A DNA stretch of 64,000 nt from an uncultured Chitinophaga sp. Its GTDB lineage: Bacteria; Bacteroidota; Bacteroidia; Cytophagales; Cyclobacteriaceae. A model generated the notes under the pieces. It saw only the letters and a list, made by a program, of their open reading frames with translations. It made no database searches and had not been told where the DNA came from. The stretch spans positions 186,001 to 250,000 of the forward strand of contig CABHOK010000006.1 of NCBI GenBank assembly GCA_902168205.1. The letters are read 5' to 3'. A program made the translations under genes and the position numbers. Shown here piece by piece: positions 37,201 to 45,338 of this stretch (its first letter is position 1; every line of letters begins with the position of its first letter).

Positions 37201-40061
37201 ATGGCCGTTCCGTTATAGTTTAGCGTAGGTGTATACGTTACTTCACCGGTAGCATTCACGGTAAACGTTCCGCCTGTGCCTGTAGCTGAATTCTGAATAC
37301 CTGCTTGTGCTACATTCAAATCAACGGTTGCCGGGTTAACGGTTCCGTCAATATCAATATCGTTGGCTACTACATTAAATGTAACCGTTTCATTCTCGTC
37401 TGCATTGGTCAGATCGTTGTTGGCGATTGGTGCATCGTTCAACGGATTTACTGTAATGGTGATCGTACCTATATTGGAAGTAGCACCGGTATTATCGTTC
37501 ACAGTATAGCTTGCTGTAGCTGTTCCATAGAAGTTAACGGTAGGAGTATACGTTATCACTCCGGAAGCATTTACGGTTATGGTCCCTCCTCCTCCACTTA
37601 CGGATGCCGAGGTTTGAATGCCGGCAGTTGCCGGATCCAGATCAACCGTGCCTACGGCTATTGTACCGTTGCCATCAGCATCGGTATCGTTGGTTACTAC
37701 GTTCTTGGTTACGGGTGTATCTTCATTGGTCGTCACTACGTCATTCACCGCTACGGGAGCATCGTTGGCAGGATTTACCGTAACGGTTATCGTAGCAGCA
37801 TTGGAAGTAGCGCCGCTGTTGTCGTTAACCTGGTATTGTAGTGTAGCCGTACCGTTATAGTTTGTGGCGGGTGTAAACGAAACGACACCGGAAGTATTAA
37901 CAGTCCAGGCGCCAACGCCTGAAACGTTGTTCGCATTCTGTATACCGGGCGTTGCTGTGTTTAAATCTACAGAAGTAGCATTGATCGTTGCTTTTCCGTC
38001 CGCATCTGTATCGTTGTCCAGAACACTTATCGTTACTAAAGTTTCTTCTGCAGTGGTGGCAGCATCATTCACGGCTACTGGCGCATCGTTTACTGCATTC
38101 ACCGTAATGGTAATTGTAGCGACATTGGACGTAGCCCCGTCATTGTCGTTAACGGTATAGGTATGCGTGGTGGAGCCGTTGAAATTAGAGGCCGGTGTAA
38201 AACTCACGATGCCGGATGTACTTACGGTATAGCTGCCATCATCATCACTATACGATGTCTGTATACCACCTGACGTTGTGTTCAGGTCAACCGTGTTCGC
38301 TGCAATGGTGCCATCTCCATCGGTATCATTTGTCAACACGGTTATAGTAACAGGCGTGTCTTCATTTGTAGTTGCGGCATCGTTGCCTGCAGTTGGAGCA
38401 TCGTTTACATCCACTACGGTAACCGATATAGTTGCCTGGTTGGAAGTAGCGCCTCCGTTATCATTTACTGTATACGGCAGTGTGGCAGAACCTTGAAAAT
38501 TAAGCGCCGGAGTAAACGTAACAACGCCAGTTGTACTCACCGTCCACGCTCCTACTGAAGGCGTGGTAAATGCATTTTGAATACCTGTGGTGTTTACATC
38601 CAGGTCTACTGTATTGGCAGCGATGGTGCCGTCTATATCGGTATCATTGGTTGTTACACTGAATGATACGGCTGTCTCTTCATTGGTAGTGGCATTGTCT
38701 CCATTGGCAACCGGGGCATCGTTTGCAGCTGTAACGTTCACAGATATAGTTGCCACATTGGAAGTACCTCCGCTATTATCCTGAACGGTATAGGTAAGTG
38801 AAACCGGTCCGTTGAAATCCGCTTTCGGAGTATAGGTAACTACTCCGGATGCATTCACATTCCAAGTTCCGTTCCCGTCAGCTTTTATATAGGTGTTATC
38901 GATGGCCGGAGTGGTAGGATCAAGATCTACCGTGTTGGCGGCTATAGTCCCATCCGGATCAGAATCATTCGACAAAATAGTAATAACGAGTGCAGTCTCT
39001 TCAGGTGTTGTTAATCCGCTATCGTTGCCCGCTACCGGAAGATCGTTGGCAGGCGTAACCGTAATTGATATTGTGGCCTGATTCGATGTAGCTCCGCTGT
39101 TATCCTGCACGGTATAGGTCAGTGTAGCCGTACCGTTGTAGTCAGAAGCAGGTGTGTAAGTAACAACTCCGGTTGAAGTATTTACTACCCAGGAACCAGC
39201 TGTGTTCGTATGACTTGCATCAATATCCGTTGTCGCTGTGTTCAGGTCAACGGTTGAGGGCACAACCGGTCCTTCTGCATCGGTGTCGTTGTTAATAATA
39301 TTCAGCGATACAGGAGTGTCCTCTGGTGTGGTAACACCTGCACCATCGTTATTCGCTACGGGTAGATCGTTAACCGAAGTGATCGTTACGGTAATAGTAG
39401 CTTCGTTGGAAGTTACTCCGTTGTTATCATTCACAACGTACTGGGTAGACGCTGAGCCGTTGTAATCAGCAAAGGGGGTAAATGTAACGATACCCGCATT
39501 ATCAACTGTAAACACTCCTATATTTGGAATGTTATTAGAGCTCTGTCTTCCACTCGTTGAAGGATCCAGATCAACCGTGGCTGCGTTGATCGATTCATCA
39601 TCCGTATCGTTCGTTACTATATTAAACGATACCGGAGTATCTTCACTGGTGCTGGCCAGATCATTGGCAGCTACGGGTGCATCGTTTACTGCATTAACTG
39701 TAATTGTAATAAGCGTTGGTAAAGAAGATATACCAAGACTATTTTTAACCGTATAGGAATTTGTTATCGTGCCATTGAAATTGGCTGCAGGTGTAAACGT
39801 TACTACTCCTGAAGCATCCGCTAACAACGTGCAGCCCGATATAATAATAGAAGATTGAACACCATCTGTTGACTGATCAAGATCCAGCGTTGCCGGATCC
39901 AGACTTAACAAGTCTATATCATTAGACAGTACAGGAATGGTTATAGGCGCACCGTCTTCGTCCATCTCCTCAGAGTCAGGCAAAGTAACAGGCACCTGTG
40001 CAAAGGCTAGCCCGACTTGGGTCAGTAAAACACAAAGTAATATTTGGCGTAAAAAACGCAT
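34254..40061 (-). CDS. Giant tandem-95 repeat adhesin with gliding-motility (CHU_C) C-terminal domain
   Basis: 1935 residues, signal peptide ending AFAQ (~22). Thirteen cadherin/VCBS-like repeats of ~105 residues follow, each with NDxPVAxND, EDTPVxxNVxxNDTDxDG, TxxGVVTFTPxxxFNGTAT and YTVNDNxGATSN motifs rich in Asp for calcium. Residues ~1400-1830 hold Ig-like and cadherin-like modules without the repeat signature. The last ~85 residues (DIPNAFTPNGDHANDVW on) are the CHU_C domain for T9SS export. The DNA is nearly free of stops on both strands, so long antisense frames are shadows. First gene of a three-gene operon with PorP/SprF and PD40-OmpA. Confidence 0.92.
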   Translation of the reverse strand: MRFLRQILLCVLLTQVGLAFAQVPVTLPDSEEMDEDGAPITIPVLSNDIDLLSLDPATLDLDQSTDGVQSSIIISGCTLLADASGVVTFTPAANFNGTITNSYTVKNSLGISSLPTLITITVNAVNDAPVAANDLASTSEDTPVSFNIVTNDTDDESINAATVDLDPSTSGRQSSNNIPNIGVFTVDNAGIVTFTPFADYNGSASTQYVVNDNNGVTSNEATITVTITSVNDLPVANNDGAGVTTPEDTPVSLNIINNDTDAEGPVVPSTVDLNTATTDIDASHTNTAGSWVVNTSTGVVTYTPASDYNGTATLTYTVQDNSGATSNQATISITVTPANDLPVAGNDSGLTTPEETALVITILSNDSDPDGTIAANTVDLDPTTPAIDNTYIKADGNGTWNVNASGVVTYTPKADFNGPVSLTYTVQDNSGGTSNVATISVNVTAANDAPVANGDNATTNEETAVSFSVTTNDTDIDGTIAANTVDLDVNTTGIQNAFTTPSVGAWTVSTTGVVTFTPALNFQGSATLPYTVNDNGGATSNQATISVTVVDVNDAPTAGNDAATTNEDTPVTITVLTNDTDGDGTIAANTVDLNTTSGGIQTSYSDDDGSYTVSTSGIVSFTPASNFNGSTTHTYTVNDNDGATSNVATITITVNAVNDAPVAVNDAATTAEETLVTISVLDNDTDADGKATINATSVDLNTATPGIQNANNVSGVGAWTVNTSGVVSFTPATNYNGTATLQYQVNDNSGATSNAATITVTVNPANDAPVAVNDVVTTNEDTPVTKNVVTNDTDADGNGTIAVGTVDLDPATAGIQTSASVSGGGGTITVNASGVITYTPTVNFYGTATASYTVNDNTGATSNIGTITITVNPLNDAPIANNDLTNADENETVTFNVVANDIDIDGTVNPATVDLNVAQAGIQNSATGTGGTFTVNATGEVTYTPTLNYNGTAMIQYRVNDNTGTASNTATFSILVNSVNSLPVAVNDAITINEDATATLSLVGNDSDPDGTINAATVDLNTSLAGIQNSYTVASQGVFSVNGSGVLTFDPVDNFNGTASITYTVNDNVGATSNQATITITVNAVNDAPVANNDVANASDGVAVQINVVANDTDIDGTINVATVDLDVAASGIQTTKTVSGQGTWTVNTSGIVTFTSVANFNNTATLQYRVNDNGGATSNSGTISVTVTAINDPPVANNDAGTATEDNVLNINVIANDTDPDGSINGSTIDLNPSSPGIQNTITNASGTFAASVASPGIVIYTPASNFTGTATATYTVNDNGGLTSNSATITITVTASNDAPVAVNDAVTTTEDTAVKFDVTANDTDTDGTIDGATVDLNTALAGIQNTNTVTGGTFTASATGEVTFTPTANYYGTAVVSYRVNDDAGATSGAATITVTIQAVNDDPVFDEITPNPQRVLRNGAQKTITITGISAGPGETEQLLLTATSGNTTVIPDPVVTYNGTGATATLKYQPAANQSGSAEITVKLLDPGFKEFTRTFTIDVVEVKFTSQPVTVAVEAELYQYNITITDVVDNLTIAAVQKPSWATLTIPPTGKNVAVLKGTPPSGAPVSSVVRLQIKDGTTVLDEQQFTLIVNRRPVASSYNLAINEDIATPLVSQDIANSYSDPDGNPIAGIQITGLPRHGNLVLNNATLTQDATIPFASVSNIIYQPAQDYTGHDTIYWKASDGFSYSKVSASINYTIAPVDDPPVITFLETDSLDYDLGSEDAQILTALFEANDVDSDSLTRAEIRFRPDDFEPEHDRLLFTSTPTITGIYNEATGELLLTGKTTIQEYVQAIRTIQYNYIDLEDINLGTKRVTIALSDGESLSTPRDRYIELIYTFEGIDIPNAFTPNGDHANDVWRISASKGVDQYNEAEIKIYSKRGQLLYQSVGFDKAWDGMYNGEILPADTYYYTIDLKYNKIMYKGIVTILR
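35858..39990 (-). repeat. Thirteen tandem cadherin-like (tandem-95) repeats, about 315 bp each
   Basis: Repeated NDAPVAxND openings occur at regular ~105-codon intervals within the adhesin, with conserved DxDxDG and YNGTA motifs. Copies differ at many synonymous and non-synonymous positions. Confidence 0.85.
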
Positions 40062-40079
40062 ATTTCAACTATAGACCGA

Positions 40080-40087
40080 CAAAAATA
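40080..40087 (-). promoter_or_regulatory. Promoter -7 element for the tandem-95 adhesin operon
   Basis: Minus-strand TATTTTTG matches TAnnTTTG, 18 bases before the ATG at 40061. The -33 region is AT-rich without a clear TTG. Confidence 0.5.
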
Positions 40088-40164
40088 ATTAAATTAATAA
40101 TATCTCTATCCTCTCTGAATTTTAATTGTAACTCTTAGTTTCGTGGTTTAATTGATTAAAAACA

Positions 40165-41343
40165 ATGGTTGGTATCATTTCGGTAATCTTTTGGGTCGGT
40201 ATATTGGTTGTTGGGTATACTTATGTAGGATATGGCATAATTATTTACATTTTATCAAAGCTCAGGGAAAGAACAAACGTTTTAAGTTCCGCGCCAGACG
40301 AACAATTACCCAATGTAACGCTGCTCGTAGCGGCCTATAATGAAGCCGATATCATCCGGAAAAAAATTGAGAATACGCTCGAACTGGACTATCCGGAAAA
40401 TAAACTGGAGATTTTTTTTGTGACGGATGGATCTACCGATCAGACTCCGGAAATTGTAAAAGAATATCCCGCCATTCAATTATTTCACTCGTTCGAACGA
40501 AAAGGTAAAATACATGCCGTTAACAGGGTGATGAAATCTGTTAAAACTCCTATCGTTATCTTCTGCGATGCGAACACCGATCTCAACCGCGAGGCTATCA
40601 AATATATTGTGAGACATTATCAGGATCCGACTATCGGAGGAGTTGCCGGTGAGAAAAGAATTTTAAGTAAAGATAAGGACAATGCGTCCGGATCAGGCGA
40701 AGGACTTTACTGGAAATATGAATCGTTCCTGAAGAAGAAAGATGCCGAGGTATATTCTATTGTTGGTGCAGCTGGTGAATTATTTTCTGTACGCACCGAG
40801 CTGTTCGAAGAGCCTGCCGAGAATATGATCATCGAAGACTTCTATCTCTCCATGCGCATAACGGCTAAAGGATATCGCTTTGCGTATGAACCCGATGCCT
40901 TCGCGATGGAAACCGCGTCTGCTTCCGTAAAAGAAGAATGGAAAAGAAAGGTGCGTATATCGGCCGGAGGTTTTCAGGCCATGGCCAAACTCTCCTATCT
41001 TCTTAATCCGTTTCGCTATGGCATTCTGAGCTTTCAGTATATCTCACATCGTGTTATGCGCTGGACGCTCGCTCCGCTTTTCTTACCCATCATCTTTATA
41101 GCGAATGCATGGCTTGCATTTTATGGCGTTCCCTTTTATCAACTGACCATGGTATTGCAGGTGTTGTTCTATGGACTTGCCTTTCTTGGATACCTGCTCC
41201 GCGATAAGAAGATCGGCATCAAAGGCTTCTTCGTGCCGTACTATTTCGCTGTGATGAACCTGTCGGTATACTTCGGACTGAACCGTTACCTGCGGGGCAA
41301 GCAGTCGGTGGTGTGGGAAAAAGCGAAACGTGCTACTGCCTAG
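40165..41343 (+). CDS. Processive-type glycosyltransferase family 2 membrane protein
   Basis: 392 residues. An N-terminal membrane helix, then a GT-A domain with VTLLVAAYNEADII, TDGSTDQTPE, FCDANTD (the DxD-type metal site), IIEDFYLSMRI (ED catalytic base motif) and WKRKVRISAGG, corresponding to the (Q/R)xxRW region. Three to four helices close the protein. The layout resembles poly-N-acetylglucosamine or cellulose-synthase-like GT2 enzymes. It is divergent from the adhesin operon and stands alone; product polymer unknown. Confidence 0.88.
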   Translation: MVGIISVIFWVGILVVGYTYVGYGIIIYILSKLRERTNVLSSAPDEQLPNVTLLVAAYNEADIIRKKIENTLELDYPENKLEIFFVTDGSTDQTPEIVKEYPAIQLFHSFERKGKIHAVNRVMKSVKTPIVIFCDANTDLNREAIKYIVRHYQDPTIGGVAGEKRILSKDKDNASGSGEGLYWKYESFLKKKDAEVYSIVGAAGELFSVRTELFEEPAENMIIEDFYLSMRITAKGYRFAYEPDAFAMETASASVKEEWKRKVRISAGGFQAMAKLSYLLNPFRYGILSFQYISHRVMRWTLAPLFLPIIFIANAWLAFYGVPFYQLTMVLQVLFYGLAFLGYLLRDKKIGIKGFFVPYYFAVMNLSVYFGLNRYLRGKQSVVWEKAKRATA

Positions 41344-41401
41344 AAAACAAGCTGTTATCTATATATTTTTCTATTTAAGGCATGATTATGCCGCTATCGG
41401 A

Positions 41402-41432
41402 TTTGACTAATTCCTGATCTGGTATAATTTTG
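41402..41432 (+). promoter_or_regulatory. Full Bacteroidota promoter (-33 TTTG, 19-bp spacer, -7 TAATTTTG)
   Basis: TTTG at 41402-41405 and TAATTTTG at 41425-41432 match the consensus exactly, 25 bases before the YebC ATG. One of the two clearest promoters in the window. Confidence 0.75.
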
Positions 41433-41457
41433 CCAACCTTATAAAAAGCACAACCCC

Positions 41458-42165
41458 ATGGGCCGCATATTTGAAAAACGAAAGCACAAGATGTTTGCGC
41501 GCTTTGACCGGATGGCCAAAGCCTTTACCCGAATAGGAAAAGATATAGCCATTGCCGTAAAGAACGGTGGTCCTAGTCCGGAAAACAATCCGAAGCTCCG
41601 TCTGGCCATTCAGAATGCCAAAGGTGTTAACATGCCGAAGGACAAAGTGGAAGCCGCCATCAAACGTGCCTCTTCGAAAGAAGAAAAAGATTTTCAGGAA
41701 GTTACTTACGAAGGCTATGCACCACACGGTGTACCGCTGATGGTAGAATGTGCTACCGATAACCCTACACGCACGGTAGCCAACGTACGTCTCCATTTCT
41801 CGAAAAACAATGGCAGCATGGGTAACTCCGGCTCCGTTGCTTTCCTGTTCGAACGCAAAGGTGTTTTTAAATTCGAACCAGCCAAGCTAAACCTGGATGA
41901 CCTCGAGCTCGACCTGATCGATGCCGGTGCAGAAGATATAGAACGCAACGATGAGGAAATTGTAATCTATACCAAGTTCACGGAGTTCGGTCACATGCTG
42001 AAGTTCCTCGAATCCAAAAACCTTGAACCGAAAAGTTCTGAGCTTCAATATATACCCAACACTACCAAAGAACTGAGCGAAGAGCAGCAGGATGAAGTAT
42101 TAAAACTGGTAGAAGTATTGGAAGGTGATGATGACGTTCAAGCCGTCTATCATAACCTTGCTTAA
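41458..42165 (+). CDS. yebC: YebC/PmpR/TACO1 family regulator
   Basis: 235 residues, close to family length (~240-250). Starts MGRIFEKRKHKMFARFDRMAK, a shortened variant of the usual MAGHSKWANIKHRK opening, followed by the conserved NPKLRLAIQNAKGVNMPKDKVEAAIKRA, YEGYAPHGVPLMVECATDN and GSVAFLFERKG. The family includes transcription regulators and translation factors that relieve ribosome stalling on proline-rich stretches. Single gene with its own promoter and a terminator-like hairpin directly after it. Confidence 0.93.
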   Translation: MGRIFEKRKHKMFARFDRMAKAFTRIGKDIAIAVKNGGPSPENNPKLRLAIQNAKGVNMPKDKVEAAIKRASSKEEKDFQEVTYEGYAPHGVPLMVECATDNPTRTVANVRLHFSKNNGSMGNSGSVAFLFERKGVFKFEPAKLNLDDLELDLIDAGAEDIERNDEEIVIYTKFTEFGHMLKFLESKNLEPKSSELQYIPNTTKELSEEQQDEVLKLVEVLEGDDDVQAVYHNLA

Positions 42166-42177
42166 CGTTGTTTAACC

Positions 42178-42203
42178 AAACTATAGGAACTTCGCTATAG
42201 TTT
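42178..42203. terminator. Bidirectional hairpin between convergent genes
   Basis: AAACTATAG (42178-42186) pairs perfectly with CTATAGTTT (42195-42203) across an 8-base loop. It includes the stop codon of the SDR gene and could end transcripts from both sides, though T runs are short. Confidence 0.65.
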
Positions 42204-42926
42204 CAGTTTCTTGAATATACCTTCCGGTATGCTACGAATGATTAACATGATCAGTCTCCATACCGGAAGTACATATATCACATCTTTCTTTTTCTTAACA
42301 GCCTTAAAGATTGCTTTGCTTAAATGCCCGGGTTCTGCTGTGAGTGGTTTCGGCAACTTTAAACCTTCTGTCATACGCGTGTTGATGAAACCCGGCTTTA
42401 CTGTTACCACGTGAACATTACTTTTGGTAAGTCTGTTTCGGAGTCCGGAGAGATAAGCCGTGAATCCTGCTTTAGCACTGCCATATATATAGTTACTCTG
42501 GCGGCCGCGTTCACCGGCTACTGAACTTACCCCAACGATCACACCGTTTTTGTTTGCCTCGTAGTTGTTGGCAACGGCATTGAGGATAGAGACAGCACCG
42601 GTATAATTGGAATGAATAACTTTTTCACTCGCAGCCCAGTCCTGCTCCGAACGTTGCTGATCGCCCAGCAAACCGAATACACAAATTGTAACATCGGGTT
42701 TCGGACTCAATGAATCATAGAACGATTGGTGTGCTTCCGATTGCAGCGCATCGAACTTCAATGCTTTTGCTTCTATGCGGTGACGGATCGCGGCATCGCC
42801 TGCCATGACATTGAGTGTATCAATATCGCGTCCGGCCAGGTAAAGATTATATCCTTTTGCGGCAAACTCATGCGCACAGGCAACGGCTACATCGCTGGTA
42901 GCTCCCAAGATTAAAACGTATGACAC
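42195..42926 (-). CDS. SDR family oxidoreductase, DprE2-like
   Basis: 243 residues. N-terminal Rossmann glycine region is LGATSDVAVA, an atypical version of TGxxxGIG. Active-site Ser lies in VGVSSVAGERGR and the Tyr-x3-Lys in YGSAKAG. NIVKPGF-type motif VTVKPGFINTRM follows. Overall pattern and the C-terminal membrane-proximal helix (VWRLIMLIIRSIPEGIFKKL) match the DprE2-like group, which reduces decaprenylphosphoryl-2-keto-ribose to arabinose in mycobacteria. The UbiA/HAD pair in this window would fit the same chemistry, but it is 24 kb away and no DprE1 gene is seen, so pathway membership is inference. Confidence 0.82.
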   Translation of the reverse strand: MSYVLILGATSDVAVACAHEFAAKGYNLYLAGRDIDTLNVMAGDAAIRHRIEAKALKFDALQSEAHQSFYDSLSPKPDVTICVFGLLGDQQRSEQDWAASEKVIHSNYTGAVSILNAVANNYEANKNGVIVGVSSVAGERGRQSNYIYGSAKAGFTAYLSGLRNRLTKSNVHVVTVKPGFINTRMTEGLKLPKPLTAEPGHLSKAIFKAVKKKKDVIYVLPVWRLIMLIIRSIPEGIFKKLKL

Positions 42927-43109
42927 TTTTGTAGTTTGATTAGGTCTTTCGCGATGAAAACGATTCCGTATACCTTGCTGTCATCGCTGCAACAAGATAT
43001 TCCAAACATACTAAATATCCTGTATAAACATGGGTTCAATGACTTCACATTTTAACAATACTTGATTAATACCTGAACACTATTTTTAACGCATCCTTAT
43101 TTGAAAAGA

Positions 43110-44765
43110 ATGTCGAAGAATTTCTATCGGTTAGCCGGTGCGTTGTTAGGTGTCGTATATCTCCGCGGATTATTTATCCCTCTTATGGATAACGATGCGG
43201 CTCATCATGCTAACATCGCGTTACACATGTTTTGTACGGGCGATTATGTTTCGCTCATCGATCAGGGGCGCGACTATCTCGACAAGCCTCATCTGCATTT
43301 CTGGTTAGCTGCGTTGTCTTATCACATCTTTGGTGTGAACTCCTTTGCCTATAAATTCCCTTCGCTCCTCTTCAGTATACTGGGCATCTATGCTACCTAT
43401 AGGCTCGGTAAATTATTATACTCCAAAGAGACCGACAGACTGGCAGCATTTATACTCGCCACCTCATTTTCATTTATACTCGCTAACCACGATGTTCGCA
43501 TGGATGCGATTTTAACATCGTCTGTTATATTCTCCATCTGGCAACTGATTGCTTTTACAAAAACACTCCGCTGGAAAAATCTGATGCTGGCAAGTATAGG
43601 GCTCGCCTGTGGATTCTCTACCAAAGGCATGATCGGAGTCGTGATGCCCGGCATTGCCGTTGCCACGCATATACTATATGAACGTAATTGGACAATTCTA
43701 TATCATTGGAAATGGATGTTGTTACCGGTATTTGTATTGATGCTGATCGGCCCGGTGCTATACTGTTACTATTTGCAATTTGACCTTCATCCTGAAAAGT
43801 TTGTACGCGGTCACGCGGCTATATCCGGAGTTCGATTTATACTGTGGTCACAAAACATTGAACGACTCGAGGGTGAAAAATTCGGAGCTGTTGCACAGGG
43901 CGATCCGTTCTTCTTTCTGCATACATTTCTCTGGGCTTTTATACCGTGGAGTCTGCTTACCATTGCAGCATACTGGAAGCGACTCAAGAAATTTATACGC
44001 AAGAGATTCCGCTATAGTTCACAGCGCGAGTTCATCACATTTGGTACGATCACCATCATCTTTATAATTATATCAGCGTCCAATTTCAAATTGCCGCATT
44101 ACCTGAATATACTGTTGCCATTGTTTTCAATATTACTGGCAGGCTACCTTACCAGTACATTACGAAGACGGCCGCAGCGTGATCTTTTCATCACGCAGAT
44201 TATTCAGGCAGGGTTACTTTTGATTGGCATGATTGCTCTGACGCTTTGGGTCTTCCCGTTGCAGAATTTCCTGGTTATTCCCCTGCTGCTGTTACCCGGC
44301 ATACTATATTTTCATTTTCAGCAGGAAGCAACCTTGCAACAACGTGTAGTTATGCTTTCCATTTGCACGGCACTGTTTTGCAATACGTTACTCAGCTTTC
44401 ATTTTTATCCGCAATTGCTAACGCATCAGGCTGGTAAAACGCTGGCTGAAGATATACTTCAATTGCCCATCGACCGAAACAAATTATATTATTTACAGGA
44501 TTATGAACACAGCAATAGCCTCGATTTTTATTCTGCGTCATTGATAGCCGATATATCAGCCCAAAAACTCTCAACCATCAGGCAACCCGTATGGATCTGC
44601 ACAGGCGTAAATGGCAAAGCCGAACTTGACCGATGCCATATCCCCTACACCATCACCAGGCAAGTATATAATTACCGTGTGTCAAAGCCGAAAGGACGTT
44701 TTCTGGATCCGGACAGTCGGGCATCGCAGCTTAAGCATTTTTATGTATTGGCGATCAGTCGATAG
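43110..44765 (+). CDS. ArnT/PMT-family glycosyltransferase (GT83/GT39-like)
   Basis: 551 residues from the ATG at 43110; a TTG at 43101 would add three residues. About twelve membrane segments. The first external loop has LMDNDAAHHANIA, equivalent to the catalytic D-E/D-x-x-Y region, then DKPHLHFWLAAL (the [D/K]P-h-x-x-W loop) and DVRMDAIL, all ArnT landmarks. The C-terminal ~130 residues are soluble. Family reaction: transfer of a sugar from undecaprenyl phosphate to lipid A or another acceptor at the outer face of the inner membrane. Stands alone after the divergent SDR gene. Confidence 0.88.
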   Translation: MSKNFYRLAGALLGVVYLRGLFIPLMDNDAAHHANIALHMFCTGDYVSLIDQGRDYLDKPHLHFWLAALSYHIFGVNSFAYKFPSLLFSILGIYATYRLGKLLYSKETDRLAAFILATSFSFILANHDVRMDAILTSSVIFSIWQLIAFTKTLRWKNLMLASIGLACGFSTKGMIGVVMPGIAVATHILYERNWTILYHWKWMLLPVFVLMLIGPVLYCYYLQFDLHPEKFVRGHAAISGVRFILWSQNIERLEGEKFGAVAQGDPFFFLHTFLWAFIPWSLLTIAAYWKRLKKFIRKRFRYSSQREFITFGTITIIFIIISASNFKLPHYLNILLPLFSILLAGYLTSTLRRRPQRDLFITQIIQAGLLLIGMIALTLWVFPLQNFLVIPLLLLPGILYFHFQQEATLQQRVVMLSICTALFCNTLLSFHFYPQLLTHQAGKTLAEDILQLPIDRNKLYYLQDYEHSNSLDFYSASLIADISAQKLSTIRQPVWICTGVNGKAELDRCHIPYTITRQVYNYRVSKPKGRFLDPDSRASQLKHFYVLAISR

Positions 44766-44770
44766 TGTCG

Positions 44771-44801
44771 TGATAGGGTATCCATAGTGAATGCCCTATC
44801 A
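44771..44801. terminator. Bidirectional hairpin between convergent genes
   Basis: TGATAGGG (44771-44778) pairs with CCCTATCA (44794-44801), 15-base loop, in the short gap between the ArnT-like gene and the STAS-like gene. T runs are weak. Confidence 0.5.
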
Positions 44802-44819
44802 TTATCGTAAAAGTATATA

Positions 44820-45281
44820 TCACATCACGCGAAGACTTCTGATCCACTGCTCAGCCTGGCCAGGATCGGTATAGAAGTGCTCGTTTTCACGGCTATATTT
44901 ACTTTCGTATACGTCTATCTTCGACTTGTCCTGATGAACGTGCACAGCGCCTACACATTTTATTCCCCGGGTGTTGGTATACTGTATTGATTTCGCATCC
45001 TCTTCAAACATATCGAGGTAGCCCACTTTCCAGCCGTATTGCGCTAACGTAAGTGGTACAATGGTCCGGAATCGCTTATGCGCATCTATATCGATCGCTT
45101 TAAAACCATAGAGGTTGATGAAAATCTTGAACGAGTCGTTGCTGTTTACTTTTGCAAGGGCATCGTGCAGAGATTGCTCCCACGTTTCAATATCTGTTTT
45201 ATCAACATCACCGGAGATATGCGTTACAATGAGTTTTTCTTCAGGATAATACCGGCTTGAGGTTATTTTTTCAGCATTCAT
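44820..45281 (-). CDS. SpoIIAA/STAS-like protein of unknown function
   Basis: 153 residues, soluble. The beta-alpha order (LIVTHISGDVDKTDIETWEQSL, then FKIFINLYGFKAIDIDAH, VGYLDMF) resembles the SpoIIAA-like/STAS fold found as stand-alone proteins in Bacteroidota. No catalytic motif was found, and the phosphorylatable Ser of true anti-sigma antagonists is not evident (region INLYGFKAI). Monocistronic between convergent and co-directional neighbours. The fold assignment is low to moderate confidence. Confidence 0.6.
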   Translation of the reverse strand: MNAEKITSSRYYPEEKLIVTHISGDVDKTDIETWEQSLHDALAKVNSNDSFKIFINLYGFKAIDIDAHKRFRTIVPLTLAQYGWKVGYLDMFEEDAKSIQYTNTRGIKCVGAVHVHQDKSKIDVYESKYSRENEHFYTDPGQAEQWIRSLRVM

Positions 45282-45338
45282 TATAGAGGGTTGTTTATTT
45301 ATAGCATGTTAAGAGATATACTTCAAAATTGCTGCTAA

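Noticed and set aside
34485-39756. Many long open frames on the plus strand opposite the tandem-95 adhesin (and on the minus strand opposite the PKD adhesin)
   Set aside because: They are periodic with the repeats, arise from the same low-stop codon usage, and show no leader or family motif.
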